36,818 bases of DNA from Hirudo medicinalis (lineage: Eukaryota > Annelida > Clitellata > Hirudinida > Hirudinidae). A program made the translations under genes and the position numbers. Under the pieces are notes generated by a model that was not told the origin of the DNA, ran no database searches, and worked only from the letters and a program-made list of their open reading frames with translations. Positions 10,594 through 19,479 of this stretch are shown piece after piece (position 1 is the first letter of the stretch; each line of letters starts with the position of its first letter). The stretch is taken from NCBI GenBank assembly GCA_011800805.1, contig MPNW01000474.1, forward strand, positions 1 to 36,818, written 5' to 3'.

Positions 10594-10770
10594 TTAATTT
10601 ACTCCGTTTGGATGGCAGTCCACAATGATTTGCGTGCCCGCGGTCGGCCAATTTTTCCTTACAACACCGCATCTCTCAGCCAAGGAGTAGGCCCCGTCGT
10701 TTGAGAGATTGAGATTGACAACTTTTTCCGGCATTCGTGTAATGGCTTCGGAAGACTTCTGGCTTCTCAT
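10594..10770 (-). CDS. Unidentified 58-codon ORF
   Basis: Starts at ATG 10768-10770 (MRSQKSSEAITRMPEKVV) and stops at 10594. The C-terminal half (DGAYSLAERCGVVRKNWP, then IIVDCHPNGVN) looks like real protein sequence rather than random translation, and the region is more GC-rich than its surroundings. The family is not recognised; it may be an exon or a transposon fragment. It lies between the 3' end of gene B and the start of gene A. Confidence 0.3.
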   Translation of the reverse strand: MRSQKSSEAITRMPEKVVNLNLSNDGAYSLAERCGVVRKNWPTAGTQIIVDCHPNGVN

Positions 10771-11356
10771 TCGCCAGATCCAGAATGAGGCCGCTTTTCA
10801 GCTTCAGACATCATTATCTTGCCTTTGTTCTTTCTCGGCTCTCGACAATCCAATCTTAATCAGGAAAGCAATCAGCCAAATATAAACTTATATTATTACG
10901 ATTTGTATGACGAATTTTTTAAAAACTTTTGTTTTTGTAAAAAAAATAGAGATAGTTTAGGTGCCCGAAATTTCTGTCGGCGCTCCTGTGCGCAAAATAT
11001 GTTTAGGTAAGTCCAAGACATGGCCTAACCCAATAAACATAATTTTTACTTAAAACCTAGCCTTCCAAAGATTTGGGTAGATTTACAAAGTCTTCGAAGA
11101 ATGAATTAAAAAGAACACCAATATAAAGACGACAAAATTATTTTGCATTTAGACATTTTTCTAATGTGTTTTTGGATACATTCTTTCACGTACATTTTTC
11201 TAGCCCATTTAATAACTCTTCGTTTAGAGAATTGATTAAAATTTTTTTTTAGAGCCAATCAAAGATTTGTAAAATTTGAGATTGCAACTTTATTTTAGAA
11301 CATTTCGATTAAACGATTAATGTAGTCAATTTTTCAAATAATTAGTTTTAGAGAAA

Positions 11357-11362
11357 TTTATT
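11357..11362 (-). terminator. Polyadenylation signal of gene B
   Basis: AATAAA on the minus strand about 33 nt downstream of the gene B stop codon (11395-11397). Confidence 0.65.
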
Positions 11363-11394
11363 CAGAAATTCACTGGAATGCATTTGATGGCCTT

Positions 11395-11894
11395 TCACTG
11401 GCGTAGAACCTGCCAGCCCTTTTTTAAAGAGAAAATACATTTACTTATAGGAACGAAAACATAGGTTGATTACAAAGGAATCTTACCCCTTGATCTCCAC
11501 CAAAATGTTGCTCCGTGTGGGTGGTCTAAAAGTTAAACAATAATACTTTAACACTAAAGTAACAGGTTAATTCAAATTATATATGCTATATTATTAAATA
11601 TGGGCTTTTAAATAGTTTTATCCTTAACATACCCATCCACTTTCACCAGAAACTCCTTTGCCATCCTTGAAAATAGACAAAAACGTAAAAAATGAATAAA
11701 AAATAAATAGCCGAAAACGATGAAATACATTTAATGTGTTAATAATGATCATTTAATAAATCAATTAATCATTCGTTAGCAAAAATTAGTAACGATATTC
11801 CTCAGCACTAAATTAAGCAGACATTTATATGGCTGAAAGTAAAAGTTGTGCTTGCCTTAGCAAACTTTCCATCAGTTTTAGAATGATCCAATTT
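11395..11894 (-). other. Gene B tail microexons and stop
   Basis: Four small exons of 39, 33, 39 and 24 nt, all phase 0. They encode KLDHSKTDGKFAK, DGKGVSGESGW, TTHTEQHFGGDQG and GWQVLRQ followed by TGA. The tail is shorter and less Gly-rich than that of gene A, but the architecture (phase-0 microexons after the last type III module) is shared. The first exon uses a GC donor (AAG|GCAAGC) that otherwise matches the donor consensus. Confidence 0.7.
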
Positions 11895-14800
11895 CTAGTC
11901 AAAAGTAATTTCAACTTTAGTTGGATTTAAAAATATTAGCGTTAAATAATTACATTAGAAGACTTTACGTACCAAGTAAAAATTAACAAAATCTGAGACA
12001 TTTGGTAAAAGAAGATTTATTTAAATGTTGCTGCTATAAATAATTATGATTTATTTTAATAAAACATTTATTTAATAATTTGTTCTGAAATTCATATTTC
12101 TCGGGACTAGAAAGAATTATTGGAGCATATGATTGCAATTTAGAGATATGGTTTGGTTCTTACCAGTTTCTGCCATCCTTGGCTTGAAAAGAAGGAACCG
12201 AAGTCAAGACTACTGAGGGACTTAAGGATTGTACTGAGATTCAACTCCGATGCACTTCTAATTATTACGTAGGAGAAACTTCTCTTCAACAATTTCTTGA
12301 CTTTTGTAAACTTCCTCTTATACAAAGTCTGCTGTTTCTCAGGAACATCTGATGGAATCCTGAATTTGAGAAGTTCATTATCCTTAAAGCGTAATTGCTA
12401 TATTATATGTTTTATTGGTTAAAGTTGTTTTATTGGTATAATTATTTACAAATAAGTCAAATTAGATTAAGTTTTCTTAATCGTGAAGTTTTTGTAAATA
12501 AATAAATCACTCTTACCATACTAGGACAACTAGCTTATTTTTATCAGAATCGTGGTAGAAAGCATATCTTCCTTCTCCAGCTTTCTGAGCTGCCACAAGT
12601 TCTTTCACCAAATCATCGAACTTGGCTCCTTAAAAATAATCCAATTTATTACTTGAAAATATATTTTATTTTCTAACTACTATTAACCTGCAGCCCCAGA
12701 CTTATCGACGACAAGAGAATTGGTTGATGTCCATTTGGCGGTCACGTATTTCCTCTTTCCTGAAATAACTTCATCAATGGCAGCTTCGGTGCTCGGATCC
12801 ACGGAAGCCTGGAAGTATCATTAAACTTGTAGAATTATAAATCTAGTTTAATTTTTGCTATAATTAAATCAACATTCAGTTTAAATCGTCTAATTAAAAT
12901 TTTTGTATTCAAACCGGCTCGCCATCATCTGGCTCTTCATCACTGTCTCCATGAAAAACAACCTACATTAAAATAATTTATTCAATTAAAAATTCATATA
13001 GAAATCATCAACATATTTATCCAAAGTTATGTTAATGCATACTTTAACGAATGCAATAATAAAAGTCAAATCGGTCAAAAAATAAAAGAAGTCCCAGAAT
13101 TTAAAATTAAAGTTAATTTAATCTCACTTGTTGTTTCCACTCGAATTTTGATAACCACATGTTGAAGTCGAAGGAACTTGCTGATTTAAGCAATGCATCA
13201 AGATTCAGATCAGACAGCTTGCTGGATACGACGTACAAGAAACTCTTCTTCAGCAGCTTCTTCAGTTTTTTGAGTTTTCGTTTGTACAAAACCTTTTGCG
13301 CTTCAGGTACACTGGATGGTACCCTATTAATTTCAGATTTCTAATTAGTTTTACTAAGAAATTCGAGCAAGATTATAGAATATAATCTGGAAAATATTTA
13401 AATCAGTTTCAGAATACCCCTACTGGACAAACATTTTATATGAATATAAAAAAACTCTTTCATTTGTTAGGCTCACCATACGACATGGTAACATTTACTA
13501 ACCAGACGACGAGCAGCAGTTTTCCTTTGTCGTTGTAGAAAGCATATCTGCCTTCGCCAGATTTTTCTGCAGCTGCTAGATCTTTCACAAGATCATCGAA
13601 TTTGGCATCTACGATAAATATTTTGAAGGGGTCAGAATTATTACTAATGCGTTCCCATAATTTGAGCTGATTAAGATCTTGTAAAATTATTGATGTTTAA
13701 TTAAATTTCACATTAAAAGTTACCTGGTCCTCCAGTCTTATCGACAACGAGTATGTTTGTTGGAGTCCATTTAAGTGTCACATATCTTTTCGTACCCTTT
13801 TTCACGTCATCCACACTGTATCCACCTTGGAGTCGAGCTGAGCCTGAGACAGGAAACAACGCATCGAATATCATATCGTTAAATGAAATTCAGTTATATT
13901 TGAAGAGTTCACACATTTGTTGATTTAATATTTTGATCACTTTTTGATATGCGATTAAATAAATGAAAATAAATAAAATACCACTACTACAAAACATCTA
14001 AACATATAAGCGCATGCATAAAAAAAACAGATTTATGTTCACTAACGGGTTCACCATCATCTTCATCGTCTTCATCATCAAATTTCTAAATGTTTAATTT
14101 TATATTAAAGAATACAACCGTAAGTATTAGATAATATTTATAGTCAAAATCATTATCCACCTTAACGGCGATTTAATAAACATGGCCCTATAATAATTCT
14201 AATTTCAAATGTTTATGATAATACAGGCAGATCAAAGAATCACAAAAGCTCACTCCAAGTTTCTGGAATTGTCTCAAGAACCAGGATGCAAAATCAAAAT
14301 TTTTTAGATTTTTCACAAGTTTAGTCAGATCCAGCTCAGGAACACTTTGAGTAACAACGTAAGAAAAATTCTTTTTCAGCATTTTCTTAACCTTGACAAG
14401 CTTCTTCTTGTACAACACTTTTTGTTTATCAGGTAGGCTCGATGGAACCCTGTATGAAAAAGATCAAAGGGCTAGAAAATTATTTAGCAATTGTAATTTT
14501 TATCTAAAAACGTGAAATTTTTTTTCCATTTGAGTTATTCCCTTACCATACGACGAGTAGTAGTTTTCCGTTGTCGTTAAAGAAAGCGTATCTTCCTTCA
14601 CCAGATTTCTCGGCAGCTACCAGATCTTTGACCAAATCGTCGTACTTGGCATCTAAGGACATAAAGTCAATATTATGATTCATAGAATTACTAGATTATC
14701 AAGGTTTATATGACTACGTAATATTAAATACTTGGAGCGCCAGTTTTATCGACAACGAGGGTGTTTGTGGGAGTCCATTTTAACGTCACATATTTCTTCG

Positions 14801-17800
14801 TGCCCTTTTTCACGTCTTCCACAAAAGCATCCACTTTTGGATCTAGTTGAGCCTTAACATCACAAAACATTATTAAAAACTTCAGAAGCTATAAAAATAA
14901 TTACGTGGTAACATGTGAACATCAACAATGAAATGACTAAACGTAACATATTTGCTTCAAATATCCAGTTGAAATATTAGGCATTATGAAATAAATATAC
15001 TTACATTTATCATTACATGTCATTAATAAAATTATATGTGTTCTTACGGGTTCATCATCGTCTTCGTCCTCATCTTCATCTTCGGGCTTCTAAAGATTTA
15101 ACATAAAGCAGGTAATTATAAAACCTAATAGTCTCAAAAGAGAAATCAACAGAACAATGCTCATCACCCAAAATATAAACCAACGGAAATAGTCCAAGAA
15201 TATAAAAACTCACTCCCAATTTCTTGAGCAGTTTCGACAACCATGTCACGAAGTCGAATTCTTTCACGGTTTTCAGAAGCTTTGGAAGATCCAATTCTTG
15301 GGCGGTCTGGGGAACGACGTAAGAGAAGTTCTTTTTCAGCAATTTCTTAACTTTGACGAGTTTCTTTTTGTACAATACTTTCTGCTTATCAGGAAGACTT
15401 GATGGCGCCCTGTACGACGACAAGTGTTCATTTTGAATTTTGCAAGCACTAGTCTGCTTAAAGAAGTTCAAATTACGTCCCTCGCATGGTAACATTTACT
15501 AACCAGACGACGAGCAGTAGTTTTCCATTGTCGTTGAAGAAGGCATATCTTCCTTCGCCTGCCTTCTCTGCAGCAACCAGATCTTTCACCAGATCATCGA
15601 ACTTGGCATCTTTGGAATCATTCTCGGGGCGTCAGATTGCATGGCATTAATAAAATTTATCATCACTGAATATTTACTTGGCGCTCCAGTCTTGTCGACG
15701 ACGAGAGAGTTTGTTGGGCTCCATTTTAGCGTGACGTACTTTTTCGTGCCCTTTTTCACGTCCTCAACAACGGAATCAACATTCGGTTCCAGCTGGGCCT
15801 GATTTTATTTTGGTAATGTAATTGTTCTATCTCGTAAAATTTCAAATTTAATTTGTTATTCAGTTATTAATTTCATTTACATGTGTTTTTATTATTCTTA
15901 CCTTTATTGTTTTGTAACGTTGCACATTTTTTATTAATTATATCTTAGGTTCTGTGTCTAATGCTTACCGGTTCGTCGTCATCCTCGTCGCTTAGCTCTT
16001 CAGTTACCTGTATAAATCAAGGGTTATTTTTACATGTTTATGGATATGATTAAGTATATTTTTTATATAATTGACTATAATTTCTTTAGTTTTTCTTATG
16101 GTTACCTCAACTTGTCCAGTTGTTGTTGGAGTTTCTTTGACAGGTTCCTGGACTTGTCCACTGCCTGCTGGAAGCAATTTGTTGATGCCGTCGGGGGTTA
16201 CTTCGCTGACACTTTTGACGGTAACTTCGTTCCATACTGGTAACTTCAAAAAACTGCTACTTTTTAGGAGTTTTGCTTTCAATAGGTATTTCGAGACCAA
16301 TGCTTTGTCGGCGGTACTGGGAGCCCTGTTAAATGCACATTTTCTGAGTTTAAAATGGCTATTGGTTTCTTTAACGAATTATCAAACAACCATAAAAGTA
16401 GGAGAACTCTGTTTTCTGTTGCACCGTCTTTTAACACCGGCACAAAATAAACGACCACTCTCAATTGACCAGAAGCCTCAAACTGTTTCAAATACGATGC
16501 CAAGTCGGCAAAATCAGCACCTGTAATAAAAGATCAGTCAGCAGGTCAGTCAGATACTGAGGAGCATTGCCTGTGCCTTATAAACTAAGAGCAAAATTTT
16601 GAATGTGATTCTATCTTGAATTTTTATCCAGTGCAAATTTTGTAAGAGGGGAGTGACATGGTCTGAATATATCCGTAGATAAGCCTCGAAGCCTTGTTCA
16701 TGACTGCTTGGCAGGTATTGAGAACCTGACAACTGGCATTTGTCAAGTGCCTCTACCATTCCTGGCAGAGCCTCGTTGCGATCATCGGGCAACGGAACCC
16801 TTGTTCTCCACAAGTCTCGGACTGTGAGGCATGGAGTTTGGTCGTTCCATGTTAGTGGACCCAGGATATGGAATGCAATTTTCACCCAACATCCGTTTGA
16901 CACAATCAATAGAAAAATTAAAATCTAAACTAAAAACCTACTTATTTCTAGGGGCTTACTGATTTATTTGCATTTACAAACTTTTCATTTTGTTTTATTT
17001 CATGCTTTTCACCTATCTTACGTTTTATTACTACTCTGGCTGTGAATGTGACTGACTATATGTTATAGTGCCAATACATACAATTGGGATAGCAACACAC
17101 TCAAAAAATCGGATATATAGATATAAATGCAACTGTAAGAACATCAACGTCTAGTAGTTAAAATTCACTATTTAAGAATGCCTAAATTTTGTTGAAAGTT
17201 CTTCTAGAATAACGTCTTTTAATTTTAATAAAAAATTTTTTATAATAATAAAAATATAATTGTTTATCACAATAACTTTCTCAGGTGCATAATTTTCTGA
17301 GATATTTTTATATGGATAAATATTTTTCGACTAAATTATATTTACGTTTACGTAACATATTATATATCAACGTTCTTTACTTAATTAAGTAGTTTTCGAC
17401 AAAAAATAGAAACTATGAATTAACTGACTGAGATCAGCCACTTTGTCGGCCACAACACTTGAGAAATCATCGGAAAACTTCAGAACCACGTATCTTTTCG
17501 TCCCCTGACTGACTTCATTGACGCTTGATTGCGCTTTTGCATCTAATGTCACCACCTTGAGCATTGTGAAATTTTTTTAAACTTCTATAAGTATTTTCAG
17601 GCAAAGTAAATATTGGTTATTGTGCAATTTAATTGACTGGATTTAAATGCTCTACCTCATCTGTGCTTGTTGTCGTCAGGATTTGTCCAGTGTTGGCTGG
17701 AAGAAGTTTATTGATGCCTTCAACTGACACTTCGCTTGAGGTTGTGACTTCCACCTCATCCCATACTGGCACCTTTAAGGAAGCCTTGAGACTTTTCAAC

Positions 17801-19427
17801 TTTGTCTCATACTTCGATACCAAGGTCTTGTCAGCCGTGCTGGGGACCTTTTGATGTCATTACGCAGTGAACAAACGATCTATCAAACGGGTGAGCTGAA
17901 ACCGCTTACCAGAGGATAAGCAGCACTTTATTCCCTTCGACTCCATCTTTGACAACAGGCACGAAGTAGATGACGATTCTCACTTCGCCCGATGCTTCGT
18001 ACTTTTTCAAATCTGCAGCCAAATCGGCGAAAGTTGCGCCTGTAAATTATTAAATTTGTTGTTTCTCTAGTTTCTGGATTTGGATGTCTTGCATGGTGAT
18101 AATAGGGTTAAACTGAAAGGAACTTTTTTATATTAATACTTAGCATTTGGAATTTGTATTATTTTTAATTTATTATTAATTATAATTAATTTTTGAAGTT
18201 TTTTTAAATTAGGCAAAATGTAATCTGTCAATATTATTCGCCATAATGAATCGCTATTGAATTATTATATAACAAAGTTACAAATTAATTAACCAAGAAA
18301 AATAGAAATGTAAACCCACTGAGATCAGCTACTTTGTCGAGGACAACACTTGAGAAGTCATCGGTAAATTTCAAGATTACGTATCTTTTCGAACCGAGAC
18401 TCACTTCTTGGATGCTTGGCTTCAATTCTACGTTCACCGTTATTACCTTGAAAAAGAATACATATTGATTATAGTTATTATATTGAAGCAATACATGTTA
18501 GTCATAATCTCCTCCAACTGTTTGGTAGAACTTTTATACTTAAAAAAAAAAACTTTTAAAATACCTCAGTAGTTTCTGTGACTCCGTAATCCACCTGACT
18601 TGATACAATCCTATTGTATCCCTGTGCGGCATTATCAACTAAGTAAGTGAGATTGAAGTCGGATTGCAAATCAGATATCAATGAAAGCCAGATTTCCTTG
18701 CTAAAAAGTGTTTCCAGTTCATCAACTACAGCCGAGTATTTATGGCTTACTTCTTCGGTGTTTCCTGACGGCAGCCTGCATAATTGATAACGTTATCATA
18801 CAGATGCTAAGAACTCGATTCACTTATTGACAATTCAAGAAATTGTTAACTTAAAAATAGTTGATTTTCATAAAAAATTATATGTTTTTAACATTAAATT
18901 GACCTCACCAAATCAACACTAGAAGCTCATTTCCCGATTTTCCGGCATTAGAAAATGCTCCAAGTGCGTCTTCTTTTGATGCCAAAAGATCTGTTGTCAG
19001 GTCCTTGAAATCTGTTGAAAAAGTTTTCTATTGTTAACTGATGCTTTTAAATGTATATTATTTAGTGTCTAAATATTTAATTGTTTAACAACCTCCATCA
19101 GAAACTTTAACCAAAGAAAAGGTGCTCAGGTCCGAAGATGGTTTGAATACTGCGTAACGTTTCGTGCCTTGAGCTACATCCTGATAAGCTTTCACGGCGT
19201 CGGCGTTAAAGGTTAAAGTCGCACTGGTCTGATTGATGTGATGCAGAATTTTAAAGATGCTTCGGTTAAATGACCAATACTCTAGTATAGAAGCTCACCA
19301 ATTTGCAGATTTGGAGGATAAGGAGCACTCCTGACCAGAAGGTAAGCGATGCCATGTGACCCTTGATAAATAATGTAATTGCTACATTCTAAATGCTCTC
19401 ACGTAACATAATTAATTAACTTACCAT
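11395..19427 (-). CDS. Secreted protein with seven ADF-H-like modules and acidic linkers (gene B)
   Basis: Coding exons in transcript order: 19425-19427 (ATG), 19299-19361 (signal); module 1: 19093-19228, 18909-19011, 18565-18775; module 2: 18320-18446, 17910-18039, 17656-17847; module 3: 17429-17555, 16391-16520, 16106-16325; linker 15969-16007; module 4: 15678-15798, 15504-15609, 15214-15409; linker 15048-15089; module 5: 14732-14852, 14547-14652, 14254-14449; linker 14047-14085; module 6: 13724-13843, 13503-13608, 13128-13323; linker 12915-12962; module 7: 12688-12808, 12517-12628, 12164-12359; tail: 11856-11894, 11633-11665, 11487-11525, 11395-11418 (TGA). That is 31 exons. Phases fit except that the third exon of module 2 and the first exon of module 6 are each one base short; with those bases the product would be 1147 residues. 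No cysteine is seen in the modules. Paralogue of gene A with extra type II and type III copies. Confidence 0.83.
12164..12962 (-). other. Gene B module 7 (type III ADF-H-like) with acidic linker
   Basis: The linker exon 12915-12962 (VVFHGDSDEEPDDGEP) precedes exons of 121, 112 and 196 nt. Signature stretches are GKRKYVTAKWTSTNSLVVDKSG, AKFDDLVKELVAAQKAGEGRYAFYHDSDKNKLVVLVW and IPSDVPEKQQTLYKRKFTKVKKLLKRSFSY. The middle exon is 112 nt, as in gene A module 3, versus 106 nt in modules 4-6. This module is therefore the likely orthologous counterpart of the single gene A type III module, with modules 4-6 being later duplicates. Confidence 0.75.
13128..14085 (-). other. Gene B module 6 (type III ADF-H-like), first exon one base short
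   Basis: The linker exon 14047-14085 (KFDDEDDEDDGEP) precedes exons of 120, 106 and 196 nt. Every other type III first exon in both genes is 121 nt. Aligning with module 5 (VDAFVEDVKKGTKKYVTLKW) shows one base missing near 13814-13817, which would turn the next codons into an early TGA. The remaining sequence is intact (GTKRYVTLKWTPTNILVVDK, KFDDLVKDLAAAEKSGEGRY, VPSSVPEAQKVLYKRKLKKL), favouring a base-call error or a very recent lesion. Confidence 0.75.
14254..15089 (-). other. Gene B module 5 (type III ADF-H-like) with acidic linker
   Basis: The linker exon 15048-15089 (KPEDEDEDEDDDEP) precedes exons of 121, 106 and 196 nt. The sequence is nearly identical to module 4 over the first two exons (VEDVKKGTKKYVTLKW, VVDKTGAP, GEGRYAFFNDNGKLLLVVW), which indicates recent duplication. 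The third exon has diverged more in its last third (KLVKNLKNFDFASWFLRQFQKLG). Confidence 0.76.
15214..16007 (-). other. Gene B module 4 (type III ADF-H-like) with acidic linker
   Basis: The linker exon 15969-16007 (VTEELSDEDDDEP) precedes exons of 121, 106 and 196 nt. It is the clearest cofilin match: GTKKYVTLKWSPTNSLVVDK, KFDDLVKDLVAAEKAGEGRYAFF, KLLLVVWAPSSLPDKQKVLY and KKKLVKVKKLLKKNFSYVV. In cofilin the segment after the core W-x-P carries lysines that contact actin; here that helix is even more basic. Confidence 0.77.
16106..17555 (-). other. Gene B module 3 (type II ADF-H-like), intron carries a LINE
   Basis: Exons of 127, 130 and 220 nt. Signature stretches are GTKRYVVLKFSDDFSSVVADKV, DFADLASYLKQFEASGQLRVVVYFVPV, LLLLWAPSTADKALVSKY and KLPVWNEVTVKSVSEVTPDG. 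A LINE insertion fills most of the first intron (16521-17428). The third exon ends in a Pro/Thr/Gln linker (QVQEPVKETPTTTGQVE) before the first acidic linker exon. It is a tandem duplicate of module 2. Confidence 0.74.
16533..17140 (+). mobile_element. CR1/L2-superclade LINE, copy 2, with 5' inversion
   Basis: The right part (about 16735-17140, plus strand) encodes the RT C-terminus (SLRSSGNGTLVLHKSRTVRHG, FHVSGPRIWNA) and a 3' UTR matching copy 1. The left part (about 16533-16720) is inverted and reads on the minus strand as DHVTPLLQNLHWIKIQDRITFKILLLVY, then after one frameshift APQYLTDLLTDL. In element coordinates the inverted part lies directly upstream of the forward part, as expected for twin-primed insertion of a 5'-truncated LINE. 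It lies in a gene B intron. Confidence 0.8.
17656..18446 (-). other. Gene B module 2 (type II ADF-H-like), third exon one base short
   Basis: Exons of 127, 130 and 192 nt. Signature stretches are GSKRYVILKFTDDFSSVVLDKVADL, TFADLAADLKKYEASGEVRIVIYFVPVVKDG, VPSTADKTLVSKY and KVPVWDEVEVTTSSEVSVEG. The second exon ends in phase 2 (TG of Trp), but the next acceptor AAAAG is followed directly by GTCCCC, where a further G is required to make TGG GTC. All four counterparts in the other type II modules and in gene A keep that phase, so one base is missing at 17847/17848. Confidence 0.72.
18565..19228 (-). other. Gene B module 1 (type I ADF-H-like)
   Basis: Exons of 136, 103 and 211 nt. Signature stretches are GTKRYAVFKPSSDLSTFSLVKV, DFKDLTTDLLASKEDALG, ELLVLIWLPSGNTEEVSHKYSAVVDELE and QGYNRIVSSQVDYGVTE. 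It is clearly paralogous to gene A module 1 at both exon-length and sequence level, including the closing NRI-SS-V-YG-TE motif. Type I appears specialised for the N-terminal position. Confidence 0.7.
19299..19361 (-). other. Gene B signal-peptide exon
   Basis: Acceptor at 19362-19363, donor GTGAGC. With the ATG exon (19425-19427) it gives MGHMASLTFWSGVLLILQICKL, a hydrophobic leader with probable cleavage near the exon end before TSATLTF. An internal Met at residue 4 could also start translation and would keep the leader. Confidence 0.8.
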
Positions 19428-19466
19428 GTTTGGTCATCCAACTGCTGAGGAAGCCGAACTAGAGTC

Positions 19467-19474
19467 TTTATATA
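19467..19474 (-). promoter_or_regulatory. TATA box of gene B
   Basis: TATATAAA on the minus strand 40-48 nt upstream of the ATG at 19425-19427, followed by a short leader that shares CAGCAGTTGG-like sequence with gene A. Confidence 0.75.
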
Positions 19475-19479
19475 CATTT

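Noticed and set aside
13159..13344. 61-codon plus-strand open frame
   Set aside because: Mirror of the gene B module 6 third exon (13128-13323).
16071..16526. 151-codon plus-strand open frame
   Set aside because: It is the reverse complement of gene B module 3 exons 16106-16325 and 16391-16520 plus introns, which have phase-consistent splice sites and paralogues.
1546..19475. Genes A and B as one very large gene
   Set aside because: Each has its own TATA box, ATG exon and signal-peptide exon, and gene B ends in an in-frame TGA followed by AATAAA at 11357-11362 before gene A begins.
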